Source of the DNA: an uncultured Acidobacteriota bacterium
Lineage (GTDB): Bacteria; Acidobacteriota; Blastocatellia; Pyrinomonadales; Pyrinomonadaceae
Assembly (NCBI GenBank): GCA_937859595.1
Contig: CALMAH010000024.1
Location: forward strand, 1 to 64,000
Length of the DNA: 64,000 nt
Reading direction: 5' to 3'
This document shows positions 24,036-33,915 of the stretch, one piece after another. Below the pieces are notes generated by a model. The model searched no databases and had not been told where the DNA came from. It saw only the letters and a list, made by a program, of their open reading frames with translations. Position 1 is the first letter of the stretch, and the number at the start of each line of letters is the position of its first letter. The position numbers and the translations under genes were made by a program.

Positions 24036-24833
24036 TCAGGAGCGGGCCTCGCTGGCCTCCTCTGGCTCGACCGGTTCGGCCTCTACTTCTTCCACGATGT
24101 TGTCCTGCCCGCCGCTCTCGCCGGCTTCGATCTGCCTATCCGCTCCGCCCGGAGCACCGGAGCCGAGCAAACCCATCTGCGACTTATATTCGAGCAGCTT
24201 GCCCTGCAATTGGATGTCCATTGCTTCGCGTTCGATGTCGGCCATCTGCGAATCGACATTGCTGGAGCCAAGCTGGAGCTTTGCCTCGGCAGCGGCGACA
24301 CGGCGATCGATCTTTTCACGCATCTCATTAAAGGTGGATGCATCGTCGCCGATATTGAAGGTCTCCATGGTCTGCGCGAGCTGTTCCTGCAGCTTGGCCT
24401 GTTTGGCGGCGGAGATAAGCTGCATCGCCTCGGCCGACCGCTTTTTCATATTGAGGACATAGTTGTCCCGGGCCTTGAGAGCCTGCTTAGAGGCGAGCGA
24501 GGCATGCTCCAACTGGGCACCCGTGCGCTCGAGGTCGATCTGAGCCTGCTGGAGCTGGCCGATATATGCGGTCGCGATGTCGTCGCGGCCCATTTTGACC
24601 GAGGCCTTGATCTTGGAGTCGAGGTCGACCACCTGCTTTTCAAGATTTTCGTGGTTCTTCAGCAGCAACCTCTCGGTCGCCATCACCTGTGCGACGGAAT
24701 TGTTCAACTCCGGTACGCGGTCCCGCATGTCGCGGATCGTCTGCTGAAGCACCAGTTCAGGATTTTCGATCTTGTCGAGGGCCGCTCCGGTGCTGGCCCT
24801 AAAAATTCTTGTTATACGCTGCCACAAACCCAT
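24036..24833 (-). CDS. pspA: PspA/IM30 family envelope-stress protein
   Basis: 265 residues from MGLWQRITRIFRAS. The amphipathic N-terminal helix, the long coiled coil (about 25-215) with ENPELVLQQTIRDMRDRVPE and QAIDL-type heptads, and the overall length match PspA/Vipp1. Such proteins form ESCRT-III-like rings that protect the inner membrane. After about 220 comes an acidic tail (VEEVEAEPVEPEEA) not present in E. coli PspA. An upstream start would add 12 residues ahead of the conserved MGL/MGI opening, so I reject it. The following membrane coiled-coil gene replaces the usual PspB/PspC. Confidence 0.9.
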   Translation of the reverse strand: MGLWQRITRIFRASTGAALDKIENPELVLQQTIRDMRDRVPELNNSVAQVMATERLLLKNHENLEKQVVDLDSKIKASVKMGRDDIATAYIGQLQQAQIDLERTGAQLEHASLASKQALKARDNYVLNMKKRSAEAMQLISAAKQAKLQEQLAQTMETFNIGDDASTFNEMREKIDRRVAAAEAKLQLGSSNVDSQMADIEREAMDIQLQGKLLEYKSQMGLLGSGAPGGADRQIEAGESGGQDNIVEEVEAEPVEPEEASEARS

Positions 24834-25046
24834 CTTTTTTTCAGTCCGCTCCTGAGATATAGATATCAATAAAGCCGGCGATCGCCAAACTGACTACGAT
24901 GCCGAGAATACAAAGGTTCATTTGACGAAGCAAGTATAACAGGAAAAGCTCCTAAATGAACATAGGAAAATGGGCAATTTGGCCATCAATTATTTGGATA
25001 ATGGCGATTTCGGGTTAGAGTATTACAAACTTGAGCCTTGCGAGAC

Positions 25047-26408
25047 ATGAGCGCCATGCCCGAAACCCATTCAACACAGATCGCCTCCCTGGATGAAGCC
25101 CTGATCGCCAATCATCGCCACGATAAACAGCTCTTTGCCGAACTCGATGCCCTGCAGCGCGAGCTCGGAATCCTGTCTGACGATCGGCCGTTCTCGCCAT
25201 TCCTGCGATATCAGTTCATGGGCAGGAGCTTGTATGAGCGTGTGGCGGAGGCATCAGAGGTGCTCGCGGGAGCATTTGAAAAGATGGCCCTTGCGGCACT
25301 TGAGGACCAGGAAATACTAGGGGTGCTGGGGCTGGACGAGAACGAAGAGCGATTTGCGAGGATGGACCCGGGCTATCCGGGCGTTTGCCACTCGAGCCGG
25401 CTCGATGCGTTTGTAGCCGGCGGGGAACTGAAATTCCTGGAGTACAACGGCGAGACACCGGCGGGGATCACCGACCAGCTACAGATAGAGAAAGTGCTCT
25501 CGCGAATCCCGGAAGTCCGCGAATTTATGGAGCGACATCGTCATTGGCTGCCGCGGCCGCACGAAAAGCTGCTGGAGGCATTGGTCTCGGCCTACAGAGA
25601 TTTTGGGGGCAGAAAGGATAAGCCGAATATAGCGATAGTAGACTGGAAAGGGGTGTCGACCTACAGCGAATTTGTGGTGCTGGCGGAATATTTTCGATCG
25701 CAAGGCCACGAAACGGTGGTCGGGTTTCCTGATGAACTCGACTACGACGGGAGCACGCTAACGCTGGACGGCTTTGAGATAGACATCTTTTATAAACGCG
25801 TGATAATCCACGAGCTTTTCGAACGAGAGGCTCCGGACCATCCTATTTTCAGGGCATATGAGGACGGGAATCTTTTTATGGCGAATTCGTTTCGCTCGAA
25901 GGTCCCCCACAAAAAGGCCGGCTTCGCGGTGCTAGGCGACGAACGGTTCAGCCGGCTCTTCAACAGCAAAGAGCATGAGATGATCCGCCGACACCTGCCG
26001 TGGACGCGGAAGGTGTCGGACGCGCGGACGACCTATTTTGGCGAAGATGTCGGACTGCTTGACTACATCCGGTCGGGGCGGGAGCGCTTTGTGCTAAAAC
26101 CGAACGATGACTACGGCGGTTCAGGCATCGCCATTGGTTGGGAAAGTACTGAAAGCGAGTGGGACGACGCGATCGAGACGGCTCTCGGATCACAATATGT
26201 AGTACAGGAGCGGGTCAGAATAGAGCGTGTGCCATTCCCGACCTACACTGAGGACGAAGCGCTGATGGCCGACCTGCTGATAGATCTGGATCCTTTCATA
26301 TTTAGAGGGAAGGTAGAAGGCGCCCTGGTCAGGCTCTCGCCGCAGACGCTTGTGAATGTAGCGGTAGGCGGCGGCGAAACGGCTCTCGCCGTACTCGAAG
26401 ACGCCTAA
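25047..26408 (+). CDS. Circularly permuted ATP-grasp family protein
   Basis: About 453 residues. Resembles the circularly permuted ATP-grasp group (glutathionylspermidine-synthase-like fold). Conserved segments: YNGETPAGITDQ (metal/carboxylate loop), NIAIVDWKGVSTYSEF, FYKRVIIHELFE, and the C-terminal FVLKPNDDYGGSGIAIG with YVVQERVRIERVPFP and DLDPFIFRGKVEGALVRLS. These residues support a carboxylate-amine/peptide ligase; the substrate is unknown. Relatives often sit near alpha-E and transglutaminase genes, none of which is here. Divergent from the PspA operon. The ATG at 25047 is chosen over a TTG at 25038. Confidence 0.8.
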   Translation: MSAMPETHSTQIASLDEALIANHRHDKQLFAELDALQRELGILSDDRPFSPFLRYQFMGRSLYERVAEASEVLAGAFEKMALAALEDQEILGVLGLDENEERFARMDPGYPGVCHSSRLDAFVAGGELKFLEYNGETPAGITDQLQIEKVLSRIPEVREFMERHRHWLPRPHEKLLEALVSAYRDFGGRKDKPNIAIVDWKGVSTYSEFVVLAEYFRSQGHETVVGFPDELDYDGSTLTLDGFEIDIFYKRVIIHELFEREAPDHPIFRAYEDGNLFMANSFRSKVPHKKAGFAVLGDERFSRLFNSKEHEMIRRHLPWTRKVSDARTTYFGEDVGLLDYIRSGRERFVLKPNDDYGGSGIAIGWESTESEWDDAIETALGSQYVVQERVRIERVPFPTYTEDEALMADLLIDLDPFIFRGKVEGALVRLSPQTLVNVAVGGGETALAVLEDA

Positions 26409-26523
26409 AGTTTCCCACCGATGATACAACCAAACCACCCACTCGCGTTTCATAGCGAAGGTCCTTTTTGACTCGCGGGTGCAAGTCTGCTTCGGTTACG
26501 GCGTTCCTTAAACTACTGAAAGG

Positions 26524-26556
26524 GGATATCTAACGCCTTTCATTAGTTTGATATCC
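26524..26556 (+). promoter_or_regulatory. Palindromic arms upstream of the alpha-2-macroglobulin gene
   Basis: GGATATC (26524-26530) and GATATCC (26550-26556) form perfect 7-bp arms around a 19-base centre, 64 bases before the ATG. Could be an operator or an RNA hairpin; no T-run follows. Confidence 0.35.
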
Positions 26557-26619
26557 GGCATTTGAATATTATGTGAATGATGCATTTGCCGGTCGAAAAA
26601 AAAGGAAGCGAGACCTAAA

Positions 26620-29600
26620 ATGAGAAAATTTACCGCCTGGATGCTGTTTTTGACGATCTACTTTAGCTGGGTCGTTCCATTTGGCCTTACGGCTAAGGCT
26701 CAGATAATCGGAAAAGCTATGGAAGCACAAACGAAGGACAGGCCGATCGGGCTGCAATATCGGCTCAGCGAAGGGGCCGAAGGAAGCGAGACACGCGAGG
26801 TCCAGCCACCGGCGGCAACCGACCCGCTCTCTGAGAGCGAGTCGGGAAAATTGCTTGGCCGGCTCCCGGCGATAAAGTCAGACCCGGACGACCAGGCAGA
26901 GTTTGCCAAGCGGCTCGGTACACTGCCGGCACCAAAAACCGGCGAAAAGATACCGGTAAAGTTCCCGGCAACCGACCAGCAGGGCCCGCCGCAGTATGGG
27001 GATGCGAAGCATGCACTGGAAGTGGTTCGCTTTTCTCCGGAGGGCGAGGTCTCGCTCGCTCCCGATCTGAACGTCACATTTTCTCAACCTATGGTCGCCG
27101 TAACCTCGCAGGAGGAAGCGGCAAAATATGCCCCGGTCGAACTTTCGCCTCAGGTTGAAGGCCGCTGGCGGTGGCTCGGGACGCGGACGCTGATGTTCGA
27201 TACGGACAAGCGATTTCCGATGGCGACAAAGTTTACGGCAAGGGTTCCGGCGGGCACAAAATCAGCCACAGGCCCGACGCTCCAAAAAGATTTTGTATGG
27301 ACATTTACCACTCCGCCTCCGAAAGCGATCCAGATGATCCCCAGCGGCGGACAGACCACTCGACGCGATGCGATGATGTTCATCGCCTTTGACCAGGCGA
27401 TAAACCCGGAGGCCGTGATCAGAACTATTTCGGTCAATGGGGGCGGGAAAAAGCTTCCGATCAGGCTTGCCACGCAGGATGAGATCGACAAGGACGGCAG
27501 TATCTCCTATTACGCAAAGCAGGCGCAGCCGGGGCGTTGGATGGCCTTTCGCGCGCTGAACTCAGACCGGCTGACTGAAAACGCGCTGCCCGGAGATTCG
27601 ACCATTACGGTGACCATCGAAAAAGGAACACCATCGGCAGAGGGACCGCTCACAACGACACAGGCGCAGAATTTCAGTTTCAGGACCTATGGGGCGATGA
27701 AATTCGTCAACGCGATGTGCGGCTGGCGAAATAACCAAAACTGCACGCCATTCGAGCAATGGATGATCCAGTTCACAAATTCGATCGATTCGACAAAGTT
27801 CACAAAAGAAATGGTGAAGATCGAACCGGCGATAGAGGGAGCGAACATATACCCCTCGGGGAACTACGTTTATGTTCAGGGTGTAAAAAAGGGGCGGACA
27901 ACTTACAAGATCACCATTGACGGATCGCTGCCGGACATCTACGGCCAAACGATGGGCCAGCCGGCGACCGCAACGATCAAGGTCGGGTCGGCACAGGCCG
28001 CGATGTACGCTCAGGGCGGATATATGAGCGTTCTCGACCCCTCGGCAAAGCCGACGTTCTCGATCTATTCGATAAACCACAATAACGCCAAAGTTAAGAT
28101 CTACCGAGTTCGTCCGCAGGACTGGAACGCATATCAGCAATACGTCCGCTACATCAACTATGACGACGGAAGACGGCCCGCGATGCCGGGGACGCTGGTC
28201 TCTGAAAACACTGTTTCGATAAAGAACATTGCGGATGAGCTGGTCGAAACGCGTATAGACCTTGCACGTGCATTGAACGGCGGATACGGAAACCTGGTGC
28301 TGGATATTGAGCCGACGGTACGGCGTGACAAATATGACCGGACGCGTATCATCACCTGGATACAGGCTACGCAGATAGGCCTGGATGCATTTGTTGACAA
28401 CGAGGAACTGGTCGGTTTTGCTACCGAACTCAAGACCGGAAAGCCTCTGGGCGGGGTCGATCTTTCGATCTATCCCAACGACGGCACGGCCTCGCCGGAC
28501 CGCGCATCGGCGCCCGTCGAGGAAAAAGGCTGGATCGCAACGATATGGGACTGGGTGACCGGTGCGAGAGGGCCGAATGCAGGTGAGATAGAAACCTATG
28601 ACACGGCGGGTAACCCGGTAGAGACCGAGACCATCGAACCGGCACAAACCAAACAGACCGGAGCCAACGGGATACTTCGTTTGAGGCTCTCGGAGCGCTC
28701 TTCAGAAAAGGGGCAGAACATCCTTATCGCCCGCCGGGGAAACGACATCGCATTTCTGCCGGAGAACACCGACTACTTTTGGCAGGATCACGGTTCGTGG
28801 CATAGAAAGGGCCAGTCCGATTCGCTTCGATGGTTCGTATTTGACGACCGCAAGATGTACAAGCCCAACGAAGAGGTGGCGGTAAAGGGCTATATCAGAA
28901 AGCAGACCGCCGGGAAGCTGGGCGACATAGAGGGCCTCGGCGATTCGGCCAGAGGATTTACATGGACGGCGCGTGACCCCCGAAACAACGAGATCGCAAA
29001 GGGTTCGGGAGATCTGAACGCCTTTGGCGCATTTGACTTCAAATTCAAGCTGCCCGACAACGTAAATCTCGGGAATGCCAATATTCAAATAACCACGAGC
29101 ACGTCGCTGCCCGGAGGTACACATAATCACAGTTATCAGATACAGGAATTTCGCCGGCCGGAGTTTGAGGTCTCGGCAAAGGTAGAGACCGAAGCGCCGC
29201 ATTTCGTAGGCGGAAATGCGAACCTTTCCGTTGAGGCGAAATATTATGCGGGAGGCGGGCTCGCCAACGCCGAAACGAACTGGACGGTAACCGCGACCCC
29301 GACCAGCTATACGCCGCCAAACCGAGGCGATTACACCTTTGGAACATGGGTGCCGTGGTGGAGAACTTTCAACCACTGGAACGGGCCGTCCGGACCAAGT
29401 TCGACGCAGACGTTCAAGGGCGTGACCGATGCGGGCGGCAAACATCTCTTGAAGATCGATTTCGAATCGGTTAAACCGCCTCGGCCATACGCGATCTCGG
29501 CATCAGCCTCGGTACAGGACGTGAACCGGCAGGCGTGGGCCGGCCAGACATCACTGCTAGTCCACCCCGCTGACCTCTATGTAGGCATTAAGACCCCGCG

Positions 29601-32600
29601 GACATTTGTCCAAAAGGGTGAAAAGATCGTGATCGAATCGATCGTTGCCAATATAGACGGCGGTCTGAAGACGGGCCGTGACATCGAGGTCAAAGCCGTT
29701 CTGAAAGACTGGCGATTCGACGCGGGATCGTGGAAAGAGATAACGGTCGATGAGCAGTTTTGCAATGTGAAGTCTGCGGACCAGGGCGTGAAATGCGAAT
29801 TTCAGGCGAAGGCCGGGGGCCGGTACACCATAACCGCGACCGTAATGGACGACCGCGAGCGGTTCAATCAGAGCGAGTTCACGATCTGGGTGCCCGGCGG
29901 GAAAACGCCTCCGAACCGAAACGTAGAGCAGGAAGAGGTGCAGATAATTCCAAGCCAAAAAGACTATGCACCCGGCGACGTTGCGGAACTGCTTGTGATC
30001 GCTCCTTTTTTGCCTGCCGAAGGTGTTCTGACGCTGCGGCGCGACGGGATAGTGAAGACGGAGCGGTTTTCGATGAAAGAATCGTCGATAACGCTAAAAA
30101 TACCGCTCGAAGAGGCATATCTGCCGAATATCTATGCCCAGGTGGATCTTGTGGGTTCCTCGCCAAGGCAGAACGATAAGGGCGAAGTGGACGAGAAATT
30201 GGCAAACCGCCCGGCATTTGCGAGCGGAAATATAAACCTTTCGATCTCAACAGAGGCCCGAAAGCTGACCGTCTCCGCCGATCCGAAAGATGCCACGCTC
30301 GCCCCCGGCGGCGAGACGAAGGTCGATATCCAGGTCAAGGACCATCGCGGCGAACCGGTGGCGAACAGCGAGGTGGCAGTGGTGGTGGTTGACGAGGCCG
30401 TGCTGGCACTTTCGCGGTACTCGGTGTCCGATCCCGCTGCGGTATTTTATATGGCACGCAGCACCGGCACATTGGATTACCGGCTTAGGAAGGACGTTCT
30501 GCTTTCCAATCCCGAAGACCTGAAAGCTCCGCCGCCGAGTGATGACATGATCAATTCGATGGATGCCGCCGTTGGCAGAGGTGTAAGTGCCAGGGAAATG
30601 GCTGCATTGCCGTCTGCTTCTCCGCCTGCACTCGCAGCGATGAAGGCCAGATCGGAAGAATTCAGGATAGATACAGAACCCGAACAAGCGATCACTCTCA
30701 GGCAAAACTTTGACGCCCTTGCAGTTTTTGCACCATCGGTGAGGACCGATTCGAATGGCCGGGCGACGGTGGATGTAAAGCTGCCGGATAACCTGACGCG
30801 GTATCGCATCACGGCGGTCTCGGTGGACCAGGGCAAGCGTTTTGGTAAATCCGAGTCGAACATCACCGCGAAGAAGCCGCTGATGGTAAGGCCCTCGGCA
30901 CCGCGTTTCATGAACTTTGGCGACAAGATAGAGTTGCCTGTTGTTGTTCAAAACCAGACCGATCAGGATATGGCGGTTGATGTTGCGGTCCGCGGCACCA
31001 ACGTGGCGCTCTCCGGCAGCGGTTCCACAGCCATCGAACAGAAGGTGGATTCGGCAGGTAAACGGGTCCTCGTCAAGGCAAATAGCCGTGAGGAGGTGCG
31101 GTTTCCCGCCGCAACGGTCAAAGCGGGAACTGCAAGATTCCAGATCGCGGTGAGTTCAGGCAAACATAACGATGCCGCCGAGATATCGCTCCCGGTTTGG
31201 ACGCCGGCAACGACGGAGGCATTTGCGACCTACGGGACCACGGACAAGAACGGCGCCGTATTCCAGCCCGTTCAAACGCCGGGAGATGTCTGGCCGCAGT
31301 TCGGCGGGCTTGAGGTTACGACCAGCTCGACGCAGCTTCAGGAGCTTACAGACGCGTATATCTATCTTGCGAAATATCCGTACGCATGCTCAGAACAAAT
31401 AGCGTCACGGATGATCTCGACGGCGGCGCTGCGTGATGTCCTGATGGCATTCAAGGCCAAGGAAATGCCGACGGCTGCCGAGATAGAGGCACAGTTCGCA
31501 CGCGATATCCAGATACTCCAATCACGTCAGCGAAACGACGGCAGCTTTGGGCTCTGGAAGCGTGACCGCGAGCGGTACGAATATCCGTTCCTTACGGTTC
31601 ACGTTGCCCATGCGCTCGCGCTAGCCAAGCAGAAGGGCTACAAGGTGCCGGACGAGATGCTCGATAAGACCAAACCGTACCTGAAGAACGTCGAGAACTA
31701 CTTCAAAGACCAGTGGTACGTGTCTTCGCCGCAGGTCCGCTGGACGATCTCGGCCTATGCACTTTACATCCGCGACCTGATGGGCGATAGGGACGCAGGC
31801 AAGGCGAAGAAACTGCTTGCCGAAGCTACGGTTGAGAAACTCAACTTTGAGGCACTCGGCTGGGTACTTTCTGTAATTGCCAACGACAAGAATTCGGCCG
31901 TCGAGGTCGAGCAGATAGTGAGGTTCCTGATGAACCGAACGACCGAAACGGCAGCCCATGCCAATTTTGTCACCAATTACGGCGATGGCGGCTGGCTGAT
32001 CATGCATTCGAACAGACGAGCGGACGGCGTATTGCTGGAGGCCTTTATAAAGGTCAGGTCCGCCGGACCGGCCGAGGGAGCAACGAGGGCAGCGGTCGAT
32101 GATCTGATCCCGAAACTCGTTCGCGGCCTGCTTGCCCATCGCAAGAAAGGGCATTGGGGCTCGACGCAGGAGAATGTGTTCATTCTGCTGGCTTTGGACA
32201 GATATTTCGGTGCGTATGAAAGCGTGACGCCTAATTTTGTGGCCCGGATATGGCTGGGAAACACATATGCCGGCGAGCAGGCGTTCAAGGGACGGTCGGT
32301 GGATTCGAATGTGCTGAACATCCCGATGTCCTATCTGGTAGAACAGGGCGGAACGTCGAATCTAATACTTGATAGGCAGGGCGCCGGACGCATCTATTAC
32401 CGAATAGGGATGCAATATGCGCCGAAGAACCTAAAGCTTGATCCGGCGGACTATGGATTTACCGTGCTGCGTAAATACGAAGCTGTGGACAATGCAGACG
32501 ACGTGAAGCAGAACGCCGACGGAAGTTGGACGATCAAGTCGGGGTCGCGTGTTCGCGTGAGGCTGACGATGGTTGCCCAGGCAAGGCGATACCACGTCGC

Positions 32601-32949
32601 ACTTGTCGATAATCTCCCAGCCGGGCTTGAGATACTCAATCCAGCGCTGGCTACGACCGAGGCGATACCGGCGGATGCGGGCGGGAACACGAGCGTTATC
32701 GAGGTGGGTGCCCGTTCGATAGGCAGGAACTACTACTGGTGGCGGCAATACTGGTTCGAACACCAGAACTTCCGCGACGAACGCGCCGAAGCATTTGCAT
32801 CGCTACTGTGGGAAGGGGTTTACAACTACACCTACGTGGCAAGGGCAACAACACCGGGACAATTCGTGGTCCCGCCTGCCAAGGCCGAGGAGATGTACCA
32901 TCCCGAGACCTTTGGACGGACGGGGACGGACTTCGTCAGGGTGGAGTAG
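26620..32949 (+). CDS. Bacterial alpha-2-macroglobulin, thioester type
   Basis: 2109 residues with a signal peptide (1-28, ends LTAKAQ, no lipobox). MG-type beta domains fill about 140-1200. The thioester segment is present: YACSEQ with C1590 and Q1593 (CxEQ), and a downstream helical thioester domain (residues about 1550-1850, QNDGSFGLWKRD, LAKQKGYKVPDEML). The C-terminal part (about 1970-2100) ends YNYTYVARATTPGQFVVPPA, the receptor-like domain. Such proteins trap incoming proteases in the periplasm. Unlike the E. coli arrangement with pbpC, no PBP1C gene lies beside it. Length exceeds E. coli YfhM (about 1650) through extra N-terminal sequence. Free of frameshifts. Confidence 0.92.
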   Translation: MRKFTAWMLFLTIYFSWVVPFGLTAKAQIIGKAMEAQTKDRPIGLQYRLSEGAEGSETREVQPPAATDPLSESESGKLLGRLPAIKSDPDDQAEFAKRLGTLPAPKTGEKIPVKFPATDQQGPPQYGDAKHALEVVRFSPEGEVSLAPDLNVTFSQPMVAVTSQEEAAKYAPVELSPQVEGRWRWLGTRTLMFDTDKRFPMATKFTARVPAGTKSATGPTLQKDFVWTFTTPPPKAIQMIPSGGQTTRRDAMMFIAFDQAINPEAVIRTISVNGGGKKLPIRLATQDEIDKDGSISYYAKQAQPGRWMAFRALNSDRLTENALPGDSTITVTIEKGTPSAEGPLTTTQAQNFSFRTYGAMKFVNAMCGWRNNQNCTPFEQWMIQFTNSIDSTKFTKEMVKIEPAIEGANIYPSGNYVYVQGVKKGRTTYKITIDGSLPDIYGQTMGQPATATIKVGSAQAAMYAQGGYMSVLDPSAKPTFSIYSINHNNAKVKIYRVRPQDWNAYQQYVRYINYDDGRRPAMPGTLVSENTVSIKNIADELVETRIDLARALNGGYGNLVLDIEPTVRRDKYDRTRIITWIQATQIGLDAFVDNEELVGFATELKTGKPLGGVDLSIYPNDGTASPDRASAPVEEKGWIATIWDWVTGARGPNAGEIETYDTAGNPVETETIEPAQTKQTGANGILRLRLSERSSEKGQNILIARRGNDIAFLPENTDYFWQDHGSWHRKGQSDSLRWFVFDDRKMYKPNEEVAVKGYIRKQTAGKLGDIEGLGDSARGFTWTARDPRNNEIAKGSGDLNAFGAFDFKFKLPDNVNLGNANIQITTSTSLPGGTHNHSYQIQEFRRPEFEVSAKVETEAPHFVGGNANLSVEAKYYAGGGLANAETNWTVTATPTSYTPPNRGDYTFGTWVPWWRTFNHWNGPSGPSSTQTFKGVTDAGGKHLLKIDFESVKPPRPYAISASASVQDVNRQAWAGQTSLLVHPADLYVGIKTPRTFVQKGEKIVIESIVANIDGGLKTGRDIEVKAVLKDWRFDAGSWKEITVDEQFCNVKSADQGVKCEFQAKAGGRYTITATVMDDRERFNQSEFTIWVPGGKTPPNRNVEQEEVQIIPSQKDYAPGDVAELLVIAPFLPAEGVLTLRRDGIVKTERFSMKESSITLKIPLEEAYLPNIYAQVDLVGSSPRQNDKGEVDEKLANRPAFASGNINLSISTEARKLTVSADPKDATLAPGGETKVDIQVKDHRGEPVANSEVAVVVVDEAVLALSRYSVSDPAAVFYMARSTGTLDYRLRKDVLLSNPEDLKAPPPSDDMINSMDAAVGRGVSAREMAALPSASPPALAAMKARSEEFRIDTEPEQAITLRQNFDALAVFAPSVRTDSNGRATVDVKLPDNLTRYRITAVSVDQGKRFGKSESNITAKKPLMVRPSAPRFMNFGDKIELPVVVQNQTDQDMAVDVAVRGTNVALSGSGSTAIEQKVDSAGKRVLVKANSREEVRFPAATVKAGTARFQIAVSSGKHNDAAEISLPVWTPATTEAFATYGTTDKNGAVFQPVQTPGDVWPQFGGLEVTTSSTQLQELTDAYIYLAKYPYACSEQIASRMISTAALRDVLMAFKAKEMPTAAEIEAQFARDIQILQSRQRNDGSFGLWKRDRERYEYPFLTVHVAHALALAKQKGYKVPDEMLDKTKPYLKNVENYFKDQWYVSSPQVRWTISAYALYIRDLMGDRDAGKAKKLLAEATVEKLNFEALGWVLSVIANDKNSAVEVEQIVRFLMNRTTETAAHANFVTNYGDGGWLIMHSNRRADGVLLEAFIKVRSAGPAEGATRAAVDDLIPKLVRGLLAHRKKGHWGSTQENVFILLALDRYFGAYESVTPNFVARIWLGNTYAGEQAFKGRSVDSNVLNIPMSYLVEQGGTSNLILDRQGAGRIYYRIGMQYAPKNLKLDPADYGFTVLRKYEAVDNADDVKQNADGSWTIKSGSRVRVRLTMVAQARRYHVALVDNLPAGLEILNPALATTEAIPADAGGNTSVIEVGARSIGRNYYWWRQYWFEHQNFRDERAEAFASLLWEGVYNYTYVARATTPGQFVVPPAKAEEMYHPETFGRTGTDFVRVE

Positions 32950-33015
32950 CGAGGAGGGGGAATGCCCCCTCCCAAATTCAAATGTTTGGTGTTCCGCAAA
33001 TGAACCGAGTTCGGG

Positions 33016-33540
33016 CTAATAGCCGGCATTCATGTTCAGCTCACGGCCGAGATGTTTTGACATGAACTCGGTATTCTTGTCGGTTGGGGTGCCATTATAG
33101 TCGGGTGCGTCCTTCAAGAATCCGTTCTGTCCGGTATGGAGCGAATTGTCCTTGTTTGAGAGGATATGAGCGGCTTCGTGATAGATCGCACCGGCCAGTT
33201 CCTTTGGGCTGCCGTCATACATCCGGTCAAAATAGACCTCACATATCTTTTTCGTGAGGTCGGTCAACCCCAGGACATTCTGATTCGCTTCGGCCAAAGC
33301 TACCGATCCGCCTTGTTTAGAAATCACGCTCTTAGAGATGTTTCTGACCATGTAAACAATAACATCGGTCTTCTGAAGAGCCGGCGTCGTGTTCTCATCG
33401 ACAAGCTGAACGTCGGATGAGGTGAATGTCGTACTTTTTGCGATTATCGGTGTCAAATATGTTTTAAGCAGCGTTACCGCCTTTTGCGCGGATTCGTCAC
33501 TTCCGCCTTTTCTCTTTACGTAGATAGTGAATGTGCTCAT
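33016..33540 (-). CDS. Small HExxH putative metallopeptidase
   Basis: 174 residues, no signal peptide. H121-E122-A-A-H125 (YHEAAHILSNKD) is an intact zincin motif, with T/Q-rich region and FMSKHLGREL afterwards. Residues 1-60 have a beta-strand character (TIYVKRKGG, QLVDENTTP). The protein is much shorter than most zincins and lacks an export signal, so it acts in the cytoplasm or leaves by another route. It resembles metallopeptidase domains of polymorphic toxins and cargo proteins, but it is alone here. Function unproven. Confidence 0.6.
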   Translation of the reverse strand: MSTFTIYVKRKGGSDESAQKAVTLLKTYLTPIIAKSTTFTSSDVQLVDENTTPALQKTDVIVYMVRNISKSVISKQGGSVALAEANQNVLGLTDLTKKICEVYFDRMYDGSPKELAGAIYHEAAHILSNKDNSLHTGQNGFLKDAPDYNGTPTDKNTEFMSKHLGRELNMNAGY

Positions 33541-33915
33541 TTAAGAAAATGAACCTCCGTTCTTGAAATTTCCCGCTTGACCAAACGACTAGACGAATGT
33601 GTCCTGACGTTTTGCGGAAAAAGATACGTATCCGAGGATATTTTGTTCAAATGTAATAACGCCATGTATTTTCAATAGGTTAGAACGTGCCGCAGCGGGG
33701 TTTTCTTGTTCCGTCCAGCTCAGGCCGAATGTTAAAAGGCGAGGCGCGGAAAGTACGAATCGGGCCCGGTCTGAGGCGTACGTTGCAGCAAGAACGAGGA
33801 CCTTTCGATGTACGAGGGGACAGGGCCTAATTTAGGGGAACGGGGATGGCCGGTGTGCTAGAATTATTGCAGCATTGGAATAGGCGAGTGGGGGCGCTTC
33901 ACGAGGAAACGATCA
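33541..33915. other. Intergenic region, 375 bases, no gene
   Basis: Separates the divergent metallopeptidase and KdsD genes. I see no open frame with family similarity, tRNA or clear hairpin. A GGAAC (33836) followed by TAGAAT at about 15 bases is a poor ECF-like match only. Confidence 0.6.

Noticed and set aside
33836..33864. ECF promoter (GGAAC...TAGAAT) in front of kdsD
   Set aside because: The -10 part does not match GTCTAA; only the -35 fits.
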